DNA from: Kluyveromyces lactis
Taxonomy: Eukaryota > Ascomycota > Saccharomycetes > Saccharomycetales > Saccharomycetaceae
Assembly (NCBI RefSeq): GCF_000002515.2
Contig: NC_006041.1
Span: 806,001 to 870,000 of the forward strand
DNA length: 64,000 nt
Direction of reading: 5' to 3'
The notes beneath the pieces are model-generated. The model made no database searches. It was not told the DNA's origin and was given only the letters and a program-made list of their open reading frames with translations. This document shows, piece after piece, positions 56,612 through 64,000 of this stretch (within the stretch, counting starts at the first letter, position 1; the number at the start of each line of letters is the position of its first letter). The translations under genes and the position numbers were made by a program.

Positions 56612-56887
56612 ATGGAGGTACTACAAGATTTAGGACGCCAGCTCGTTTTCCCAATTGACTTTGAGTCTCAAAGTTACACAGAATCAATATCTAACAAGGC
56701 ACTCTATTTGATCACTTTCTTCAGCTTCATCTCAGGATATTTAACAGAATCGATCAAAGTCTCAGGAATAGTATTTGTTTTGGGGCTAATAGTGGTACTA
56801 GTAATTGTGTTACCACCGTACTCTGCCTACAACAAACATAGACCTCAATGGGCAAACTCAGGACCCACTGTAGTCGAACCTAAATAG
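56612..56887 (+). CDS. SPC1: signal peptidase complex subunit Spc1
   Basis: 91 residues (S. cerevisiae 94). The conserved start MEVLQDLGRQLVFPIDFESQ is followed by two membrane helices (about 27-47 and 51-68) and a short C-terminal tail with PPYSAYNKHRPQWA. Spc1 (human SPCS1) binds the signal peptidase in the ER membrane and helps it discriminate signal peptides from membrane helices. It is non-essential in yeast. The close spacing after the YJR012C-like gene mirrors the YJR010C-A region. Confidence 0.93.
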   Translation: MEVLQDLGRQLVFPIDFESQSYTESISNKALYLITFFSFISGYLTESIKVSGIVFVLGLIVVLVIVLPPYSAYNKHRPQWANSGPTVVEPK

Positions 56888-57294
56888 AGATTTCGATCAG
56901 ATTTACCTTAATTATCACTTTTCTGATTTTATATCTATATAGTAATGAGACAAACCCATATACAACACACTTTCAAGTACAGATTAGCATCCCCATCCTG
57001 GTGTAAATGCAGGTGCATTCAGTTGAATCTCTGCCTGGCGTGCGGTTGACTAAAGAATGTACACTTCTCTCAGAGTATCTACGATTTCTCTTGTATGTCG
57101 TTCATTTTTCTTCATAAACCCAGAATAGTTTCAATAGATTTTGAACGAGCTTTGATAAAAGTAAACTAGAATAGAAGAAAGCTTCAATTTACACACTACC
57201 TCATTTCATTCTGTTAATAGGTACAAGTCATTTTAATTGAATCTTGGATTTTTGGAGTTCTTGAAATGAACCAAATTATAGATTAGAATTGGAA
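56888..57294. promoter_or_regulatory. SPC1-XKS1 spacer
   Basis: 407 bases with the XKS1 promoter and leader, including a short upstream ORF at 57266-57286. No gene is seen. Confidence 0.5.
57266..57286 (+). promoter_or_regulatory. short upstream ORF before XKS1
   Basis: ATG at 57266 encodes six residues (MNQIID) and stops 8 bases before the XKS1 ATG. It would fall in any normal leader and could lower or regulate XKS1 translation. Confidence 0.4.
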
Positions 57295-59037
57295 ATGAGT
57301 GAATCAGGTTATTATTTAGGGTTCGACCTTTCTACGCAACAGTTGAAGTGTCTTGCAATTGACGACCAGTTAAACATTGTAACTACTGCAGCTATAGAGT
57401 TTGATAAAGATTTTCCACATTACAATACCAGAAAGGGTGTTTACATTAAGGATGAGGGGGTCATTGATGCGCCAGTTGCTATGTGGCTTGAAGCTATCGA
57501 TCTTTGTTTCGAGAGATTGGGCAAATGTATTGATTTGAAAAAAGTTAAATCTATGTCCGGGTCCTGCCAGCAACACGGCACCGTGTTTTGGAATTGTGAT
57601 CATTTACCGAAGGATTTACAACCCAGTTCCAATTTGGTAAAACAGTTGGCTAGTTGTTTCAGTCGTGATGTTGCCCCTAATTGGCAAGACCACAGTACAA
57701 GAAAGCAATGCGATGAATTGACAGATAAAGTTGGAGGACCACAGGAATTAGCCAGAATAACTGGATCCAGCTCTCATTACAGATTTTCTGGTTCACAAAT
57801 TGCTAAGGTTCATGAGACGGAGCCGGAAGTGTACGCCAATACTAAAAAGATTTCTTTGGTATCTTCGTTTTTAGCTTCGGTGCTTGTAGGTGACATCGTC
57901 CCACTAGAAGAAGCTGATGCGTGTGGTATGAATTTATATGGTATAGAAAAGCACGAATTCAACGAGGACTTACTCTCGGTAGTTGATGAAGACATCGCCT
58001 CAATCAAAAGGAAATTGTTCGATCCACCGACATCTAGCGACGAACCAAAGAGTTTGGGACCAGTGTCGACTTATTTCCAGGAGAAATACGGCGTAAATCC
58101 GGATTGTCAGATCTACCCTTTCACTGGTGACAATTTGGCTACCATCTGTTCGTTACCACTACAAAAAAACGATGTATTAATATCGCTGGGTACCTCAACT
58201 ACGATCCTCTTGATAACGGATCAGTACCATTCGTCACCAAATTACCATTTGTTCATCCATCCAACGGTGCCAAATCATTACATGGGTATGATCTGTTATT
58301 GTAACGGATCTCTGGCAAGAGAAAAGATAAGAGACGATATCAATGGAGAATCACAAACACATGATTGGACTAAATTTAACGAGGCATTGCTGGATAACTC
58401 ATTATCTAACGATAATGAAATTGGATTATATTTCCCATTAGGCGAAATTGTTCCAAACATGGATGCTGTCACTAAAAGATGTTATTTCAAGTACATAGAC
58501 AATAAAGTCGTATTGACAAATGTCAATATGTTCCCTGATAAGAGACTTGATGCAAAGAACATTGTAGAATCACAAGCGCTAAGTTGCAGAGTGAGAATTT
58601 CCCCGTTGTTATCCGAAGAGGCCAATGCGATCAACGAAACACAAGTGCTAAAATCAGAATTAAAGGTGAAGTTCGACTATGATTTCTTCCCCTTAGCGTC
58701 TTACGCCAAGAGACCTAATAGAGCCTTTTTCGTCGGTGGTGCATCAAAGAACGAAGCCATCATCAAAACGATGGCTAATGTCATTGGAGCCAAGAATGGT
58801 AACTACAGACTAGAAACTGCAAATTCGTGTGCTCTAGGCGGTTGCTACAAGGCGCTATGGTCCTTGCTCAAGGAGCAAAACCCCGAAACCCCATCGTTCG
58901 ACCGATGGTTGAACGCATTCTTTAACTGGGAAAGAGATTGTGAGTTTGTTTGTAACTCGGACGCTGCCAAATGGGAAAACTACAACAACAAGATTCGAAC
59001 TCTAAGTGAGATTGAAAGAGAAGCGTCATCACACTAA
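57295..59037 (+). CDS. XKS1: D-xylulokinase
   Basis: 580 residues from the ATG at 57295 (MSESGYYLGFDLSTQQLK); S. cerevisiae Xks1 is 600. FGGY-family sugar kinase: the first phosphate motif GFDLSTQQLK, SCQQHGTVFW in the substrate region, the Asp-containing PFTGDNLATICSL, SLGTSTTILL, and FFVGGASKNEAI near the C-terminus. It phosphorylates D-xylulose with ATP to give xylulose-5-phosphate for the pentose phosphate pathway, the entry step for xylose/xylitol. It is followed by PDX1, as in YGR194C-YGR193C. Confidence 0.97.
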   Translation: MSESGYYLGFDLSTQQLKCLAIDDQLNIVTTAAIEFDKDFPHYNTRKGVYIKDEGVIDAPVAMWLEAIDLCFERLGKCIDLKKVKSMSGSCQQHGTVFWNCDHLPKDLQPSSNLVKQLASCFSRDVAPNWQDHSTRKQCDELTDKVGGPQELARITGSSSHYRFSGSQIAKVHETEPEVYANTKKISLVSSFLASVLVGDIVPLEEADACGMNLYGIEKHEFNEDLLSVVDEDIASIKRKLFDPPTSSDEPKSLGPVSTYFQEKYGVNPDCQIYPFTGDNLATICSLPLQKNDVLISLGTSTTILLITDQYHSSPNYHLFIHPTVPNHYMGMICYCNGSLAREKIRDDINGESQTHDWTKFNEALLDNSLSNDNEIGLYFPLGEIVPNMDAVTKRCYFKYIDNKVVLTNVNMFPDKRLDAKNIVESQALSCRVRISPLLSEEANAINETQVLKSELKVKFDYDFFPLASYAKRPNRAFFVGGASKNEAIIKTMANVIGAKNGNYRLETANSCALGGCYKALWSLLKEQNPETPSFDRWLNAFFNWERDCEFVCNSDAAKWENYNNKIRTLSEIEREASSH

Positions 59038-59603
59038 ATCAAAAACGCTGTTAGATGAACCTCCAATTGACCGTGACGCATCAATAGCCATGATGCAAGT
59101 AAGTAAGTAAGTAAGTAAGTAGGCAATCAATCTTTGTACACATGATGAACCTCTCAAAGACATTACCCGGAAATCGTTATCCACTGTTTGTGAAAAAAAA
59201 AAAAAGTGTTATCCCACTAGAGACGACACAGTCCCCCACCCGACGGTTTTATACCGTTGAGATGAGACTATGGGAAAGGTTTAGAAATAAAGTATATATG
59301 TGAAAGATTGAATTGTCCAAGTACACAGAGCTTTGAACAAAGTTCAATTGAATACTTTTGTTGTCAATTGTTTCTGGGAGAAAGACGATTTTATCGACAA
59401 TCTATTGGTAGAAAAAACGAAGTCTGTAAATTGGAAACCTATATTCGTCATTCAGCGAAAGAAGGTGGTAATTAAAAGTATCATTTACAATAGATAAGGA
59501 CGACACAGATCAGAAAAGAAGCAAAACCATCCTTTGTTAGGCCTGTACGGAAGATATAGGAGAGAGACTGTAGTGTGTTTGTTGAAAAAACCTGTATTCA
59601 ATA
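59038..59603. promoter_or_regulatory. XKS1-PDX1 spacer
   Basis: 566 bases with the PDX1 upstream region. It contains an (AAGT)6 microsatellite, an A13-type tract near 59191-59205 and a TATA-like tatata near 59294. No gene is seen. Confidence 0.5.
59097..59120. repeat. (AAGT)6 microsatellite
   Basis: Six perfect tetranucleotide units just downstream of XKS1; likely length-polymorphic between strains. Confidence 0.9.
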
Positions 59604-60821
59604 ATGTTCCGTTTAGCAATTAAAAACAGGGCGTGTCTCCGTCAATTACACCAATGTAGAACTATGTTGAAGGCCCAAGCCTTTGGGATGCCTGCCATGT
59701 CACCAACCATGGAAAGGGGCGGTGTCGTTGATTGGAAGTTCAAAGCTGGTGATACTTTCTCTGCCGGTGATGTGCTCTTGGAGGTTGAAACCGACAAGGC
59801 AACCATTGACGTGGAGGCACAAGATGACGGTAAGCTTGCCAAAATTTTGAAGGAGAACGGTGCCAAGGATATTCCTGTCGGGGAACCCATTGCATACATC
59901 GCTGATGTGGACGATGATTTGGCCACTTTGGAGTTCCCAAAGCCCGTTGAAGCCAAGAAAGAATCAAAGCCAGTTGAAACTAAAAAGGAGGAGGCCAAAC
60001 CAGTGGAAAAAACTGACAAGAAGAAGCAAACCAGTGCTTCAAAAACACCTTCTAAGAACGGCAGTGTTCAGGCTAATGCATCTCAAACATTATTCCCATC
60101 TGTGCTATCACTACTAGAGGAAAACAATATTTCAACTGCAGATGCGTTGGACAAAATCAAGGCCACTGGTCCAAACGGTAGAATCTTAAAAGGTGATGTG
60201 CTAGCCTATTTGGGTAAGATTTCCCAAGATTCGTTGAACAAGGTAACCGAGTACATCAAATCCCATGAGAAATTGGATCTAACCAACATCGAATTAAGAC
60301 CTGCTAGAGAAACTGCAGCAGCAGCAGCAGCAGCACAAGCTGCTAAACCCGCTAAACCATTACCTCTAGTACTAAGCGAACAGATCACACTCCATGTCCC
60401 AGAAAACGTCACTTACTCCCAACTATCTGCTGCGATAGCATCGTACGTCAAGGAATGTTCATTCTTGGCACACGACGAACCATTGACCAATGACGCATCC
60501 GAACTATACGACCCATTATTCGAAGAGTTACTAGTACAAGAACCAACAAAACCTCGTTTCAAGGTCACTTATAACATAGTAGACTTGGAACCTACACCAA
60601 GACACCGTACCTCTTCACCACAACCAGATATCTTTGATTTATTATCTGGTACAACAACGCAAGAACTACAACAAGAGGCATCCGCAGTATCCAAACAACA
60701 ACAAACACGTCACGAATACGCGTTGAACGTTTCCGTCGCCGTTGACGAATCGTTAACGGATGCCAAGCAAAGAGCAGAAAATTTCGTTGCCCAACTATCT
60801 AACTTGGAATTGTTCCAATGA
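59604..60821 (+). CDS. PDX1: pyruvate dehydrogenase E3-binding protein Pdx1
   Basis: 405 residues (S. cerevisiae 410). The mitochondrial presequence is about 1-22 (Arg-rich, MFRLAIKNRACLRQLHQCR). A lipoyl domain (about 24-105) has lipoylation site Lys65 in ETDKAT. A Pro/Lys-rich linker follows, then a peripheral subunit-binding domain (about 152-192, IKATGPNGRILKGDVLAYLG). The C-terminal part is not an E2 catalytic domain. Pdx1 anchors lipoamide dehydrogenase (Lpd1) in the pyruvate dehydrogenase complex. A seven-Ala tract lies in the second linker. Follows XKS1 as in YGR193C. Confidence 0.96.
   Translation: MFRLAIKNRACLRQLHQCRTMLKAQAFGMPAMSPTMERGGVVDWKFKAGDTFSAGDVLLEVETDKATIDVEAQDDGKLAKILKENGAKDIPVGEPIAYIADVDDDLATLEFPKPVEAKKESKPVETKKEEAKPVEKTDKKKQTSASKTPSKNGSVQANASQTLFPSVLSLLEENNISTADALDKIKATGPNGRILKGDVLAYLGKISQDSLNKVTEYIKSHEKLDLTNIELRPARETAAAAAAAQAAKPAKPLPLVLSEQITLHVPENVTYSQLSAAIASYVKECSFLAHDEPLTNDASELYDPLFEELLVQEPTKPRFKVTYNIVDLEPTPRHRTSSPQPDIFDLLSGTTTQELQQEASAVSKQQQTRHEYALNVSVAVDESLTDAKQRAENFVAQLSNLELFQ
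60315..60335 (+). repeat. (GCA)7 repeat encoding Ala7 in PDX1
   Basis: Seven identical Ala codons in the linker after the subunit-binding domain. A pure codon run suggests recent slippage and possible length variation. Confidence 0.85.
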
Positions 60822-61898
60822 GTAAAATTACGACAAGACATAAAGAGGAAAAAAAAACTAGAAGAAGCCGAAGCCAAATCTTCTTCGAAATATTCATGCC
60901 CCGTCCGCAAGCTGTATAGACTGGACTTAAGAGCCGGCAGATATATATCTATATTATCAGTATAATAGACAAAAAAACGACAACTCAAGAATTCAACCAA
61001 ACAGGCACTTCAGACTTCTTTATGGTCTTGGCACAGTAAAGAAGATCAAAAAGTAACATCAAAAATTACTGCATCATATTTTCGCAGAATACCAACCTGG
61101 CACCAGTGCCCTATTCAGACTAAGCAGCTTTCCATTCCAAAAATACCAGTAGCCTAACTAAGCGAGATGCAAGCGAAATGCGAGATGAAATGAAACCCAA
61201 ATAAAAAAAAAAAGACACAAACAAACAGGAACAAAATTGCGCGTTTTTCCCCACAGAACAGCACGTAATGTGTACCGTTTTTTGTTTTTCGTTTCAAGTA
61301 CAAAAAAAACAAAAAACGGTACGCTGTTCACGTGTCTGAAAAACCAGGAACCGTAAAAGGATATTCCGTTAGCCAACAAAAAAATAGGTAAAAAGGGAAA
61401 AAAAAATCCAAGGCACTGTATTCTGTATATGTTAACTCTGCAAATCCAAATTCAATCTAAATTGGGAAAAACGTGCCTGTATTTTTGTCCTGGTGATGCC
61501 CGTTTTAATATCGCACGTTGTCAAGATATACGCTGTGAGATTTTCTTTTCCTTCACTATTATATATCAGGAAAATACGAAAAAAATCACAGGTATGTTCC
61601 TATCGCAGTTTAAGGGGATTCATTTCTCAAATGGTTTCGTGAGCATTTAAATACTGGGTTATGTTTTCTCATGTATGGAGCTATTCTATTATTCTAGTTA
61701 TGAGGCTATGATTTTGTGCAACTTTTTTTTTTTTTAGATCTTCTTATTATGTGATTTATTAACATACATATATATTTATATATAATTAGCATCAGCAATT
61801 TTTTTCGGACTGTCAGAAGGAAATCTTTAACTGAAGCCTTAGGAGGTAACCCAGCGTGCCATTACCGTATTTGCCGCCGTTTGAAATACTCAATATTC
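60822..61898. promoter_or_regulatory. PDX1 to mannosyltransferase spacer
   Basis: 1.08 kb without a gene. It holds an 18-base-arm inverted repeat (61272-61322), a CACGTG at 61329-61334, several A and T tracts and a TATA-rich stretch near 61764-61785. Confidence 0.55.
61272..61322. repeat. perfect 18-bp inverted repeat
   Basis: GTACCGTTTTTTGTTTTT at 61272-61289 is exactly complementary to 61305-61322, with a 15-base loop. It could form a strong hairpin in RNA or a cruciform. About 450 bases after PDX1 and 580 before the next gene. Confidence 0.85.
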
Positions 61899-64000
61899 AT
61901 GATGGTTGTAAGGCGTTTTTTATCAGCTTCGCGATATAATATGCCATCTTTTAGGTCCAGGCCCGTTCTCTTAGCTATCTTTGGTGTCTGTGCTACCGTG
62001 ATATGGTACCTATTCTTTTTCCAGTCTAATCTGAAGATGGCAGATTTGAAAAAGGTAGCAACTTCAAGGTATCTTTCACAAGAACCGTCGTTATCAGAAC
62101 TTATGTCAAATGTGAAGATCAAGCCTATTGAAGAAACCCCGGTTTCGCCATTGGAGTTGATTCCAGATATCGAAATATCGACTAGAAAGAAATACGATGC
62201 GTCGTGGGATCTGTTGTTCCGTGGTAGAAAATATAAATCGTTCAACGATTATGATCTTCATACGAAATGTGAGTTTTATTTCCAGAATTTATACAATTTG
62301 AACGAGGATTGGACCAATAATATTCGGACGTTCACTTTCGATATTAACGATGTAGACACGTCTACGAAAATTGACGCTCTTAAAGATTCCGATGGGGTTC
62401 AATTGGTGGACGAGAAGGCTATACGTTTATACAAGAGAACGCATAACGTTGCCTTGGCTACGGAAAGGTTACGTCTTTATGATAAATGTTTTGTCAATAG
62501 TCCAGGTTCAAACCCATTGAAAATGGATCACCTTTTCAGATCGAACAAGAAGAGTAAGACTACGGCTTTGGATGACGAAGTCACTGGGAACCGTGATACT
62601 TTTACCAAGACGAAGAAAACTTCGTTCTTAAGCGATATGGACACGAGTAGTTTCCAGAAGTACGATCAATGGGATTTCGAACATAGAATGTTCCCCATGA
62701 TCCCATATTTCGAGGAACACAATTTCACCAACGTGATGCCTATTTTCACCGGCTCAAACGGTGGGGAACCTTTACCTCAAGGGAAATTCCCGGTATTAGA
62801 TCCAAAATCCGGTGAATTGTTACGTGTAGAGACTTTCAGATATGATAAATCGAAATCGCTTTGGAAGAACTGGAATGATATGTCCTCTGCTTCTGGTAAA
62901 CGTGGTATTATCTTGGCTGCTGGCGACGGCCAAGTGGACCAATGCATCCGTCTTATTGCTACGTTGAGAGCTCAAGGAAACGCTCTACCTATTCAAATTA
63001 TCCACAACAACCAATTGAATGAGAAATCTGTGAAACTGTTATCGGAGGCCGCTAAATCTACCGAATTCTCATCCGGTAGAGCTCAATCTCTTTGGTTAGT
63101 GAATGTGGGCCCCACGTTGGAATCTTCAATGAAGAGCAATTTTGGGAGATTTAAGAATAAGTGGTTGTCAGTTATTTTCAACACTTTTGAAGAATTTATA
63201 TTCATAGATACAGATGCCATCTCCTACATTAATATGGCTGATTATTTCAACTTCAAGGAGTACAAATCTACTGGAACACTCTTCTTTAAGGATAGGTCTT
63301 TGGCAATTGGAACTGAACAGAAATGTGGTCCTTTGTTCGAAACTCTTGAACCAAGAATTCTTGAAATGTACTATTTCAATACTTTACCTATGATCAATGG
63401 TGATTACGTGGAACAGCAATGTATGGGCATGCTCACCCCAGAGGAAAAAGTTTACAAACGTTTCTTTGAAGTTGGTCATCAACACAACTTGGAAAGTGGA
63501 TTATTGGCCATCAACAAAAACGAACACATCATGGGATTGGTTACTGCAACAGTCTTAAATATCGCACCAAAGGTCGGAGGTTGCGGTTGGGGTGACAAAG
63601 AGTTTTTCTGGCTTGGTTTGTTGGTTGCTGGCCAACGCTACTCGATCTATGATATAGATGCAAGTGCAATTGGTGTTCCTCAACAGAAGCAATCTATCGC
63701 TAACGGAGACGAATTTGATGAATATAGGATTTGTTCTTTACAAGTGGCACATACTTCATACGACGGACATTTACTATGGATAAATGGTGGCTCTCAGTAC
63801 TGTAAGAAACCAGAGACTTTTGAAGGTGATTGGACCAACATTAAGGAGCTTCGTGAATCGTATTCTGATGATAAAGAAAAGGCTCTGAAGGCTTATAGTG
63901 ATACAGTTAAGGTGGAAGCAGCAATCGTGCCAGATTCCAGAAGTAATGGTTGGGGTAGAGACGATCAAAGATGTAAAGGCTACTTCTGGTGCGGCAAATT
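61899..64000 (+). CDS. MNN1-family alpha-1,3-mannosyltransferase, partial (3' end outside window)
   Basis: The frame runs from ATG 61899 (a second ATG follows at once) to the window end, 700 codons with no stop. Type II Golgi layout: a short basic cytosolic tail, a membrane anchor (about residues 22-41), a stem, and a GT71 catalytic domain. The DXD metal/nucleotide site is Asp437-Thr-Asp439 (FIDTDAISY); other family stretches are IFNTFEEF, ESGLLAINK, GDKEFFWLG and LLWINGG. Such enzymes cap N- and O-linked mannans using GDP-mannose. It matches Mnn1/Mnt rather than Mnn2/Mnn5; which paralog is open. Confidence 0.92.
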   Translation, partial: MMVVRRFLSASRYNMPSFRSRPVLLAIFGVCATVIWYLFFFQSNLKMADLKKVATSRYLSQEPSLSELMSNVKIKPIEETPVSPLELIPDIEISTRKKYDASWDLLFRGRKYKSFNDYDLHTKCEFYFQNLYNLNEDWTNNIRTFTFDINDVDTSTKIDALKDSDGVQLVDEKAIRLYKRTHNVALATERLRLYDKCFVNSPGSNPLKMDHLFRSNKKSKTTALDDEVTGNRDTFTKTKKTSFLSDMDTSSFQKYDQWDFEHRMFPMIPYFEEHNFTNVMPIFTGSNGGEPLPQGKFPVLDPKSGELLRVETFRYDKSKSLWKNWNDMSSASGKRGIILAAGDGQVDQCIRLIATLRAQGNALPIQIIHNNQLNEKSVKLLSEAAKSTEFSSGRAQSLWLVNVGPTLESSMKSNFGRFKNKWLSVIFNTFEEFIFIDTDAISYINMADYFNFKEYKSTGTLFFKDRSLAIGTEQKCGPLFETLEPRILEMYYFNTLPMINGDYVEQQCMGMLTPEEKVYKRFFEVGHQHNLESGLLAINKNEHIMGLVTATVLNIAPKVGGCGWGDKEFFWLGLLVAGQRYSIYDIDASAIGVPQQKQSIANGDEFDEYRICSLQVAHTSYDGHLLWINGGSQYCKKPETFEGDWTNIKELRESYSDDKEKALKAYSDTVKVEAAIVPDSRSNGWGRDDQRCKGYFWCGK

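Overview
This window is nuclear DNA of a budding yeast (Saccharomycetaceae). Genes are dense, mostly uninterrupted and AT-rich, and almost every one has a recognisable Saccharomyces cerevisiae counterpart. Gene order suggests a lineage that did not undergo the whole-genome duplication: genes that in S. cerevisiae lie on two sister chromosomes (IV and VII; XII and X) are interleaved here on one chromosome. Gene content and protein sequence look like Kluyveromyces (K. lactis or a close relative), but I cannot fix the species from the sequence alone. Ortholog names and S. cerevisiae gene orientations are from memory.

Layout. 1-22 kb: end of an MFS sugar transporter, then CYK3, ARO2, NUP84, RPL9, IWR1, a YDL114W-type dehydrogenase, ATG20, TRM3, RRP42, RRT6 and TMA17. 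This block merges S. cerevisiae YDL117-YDL110 with YGL148-YGL146. 22-30 kb: PRP3, HSP10, MCO10, SFM1, DDL1 and AHC1; the YOR020-YOR023 order and strands are kept exactly. 30-37 kb: TEN1, RLP24, PAM18, NSE1 and SSK1 (YLR010 to YLR006). 37-47 kb: APL1, CMS1, a THI73-like transporter, a secreted GH92 mannosidase and SSL1. This segment reads as one inversion relative to S. cerevisiae. 47-54 kb: the polyamine transporter HOL1, tRNA-Lys(CTT) and an alpha-agglutinin-like adhesin (SAG1). 54-64 kb: a mitochondrial carrier, a YJR012C-like gene, SPC1, XKS1, PDX1 and the start of an MNN1-family mannosyltransferase cut by the window end.

The genes are mainly housekeeping: cytokinesis, aromatic amino acid synthesis, nuclear pore, ribosome synthesis and its assembly factors, autophagy, tRNA methylation, splicing, mitochondrial import and chaperones, telomere capping, SMC5/6, osmostress phosphorelay, clathrin adaptor, TFIIH and pyruvate dehydrogenase. 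The accessory part is the GH92 enzyme, the transporters, the adhesin and the mannosyltransferase. No retroelement, CRISPR array, centromere or other mobile element was recognised.

Points for a second look: an interrupted small reading frame at a rearrangement boundary (5877-6089); a catalytic Lys to Gln change in the YDL114W-type enzyme; an apparently complete Cys-His-Asp triad in Cyk3; stop/start-overlapping upstream ORFs before TEN1 and the YJR012C-like gene; an AUG-free HOL1 leader; the GH92 gene inserted in a conserved block; and an 18-bp perfect inverted repeat near 61.3 kb. I see no clear sign of a wholly new multi-gene system.
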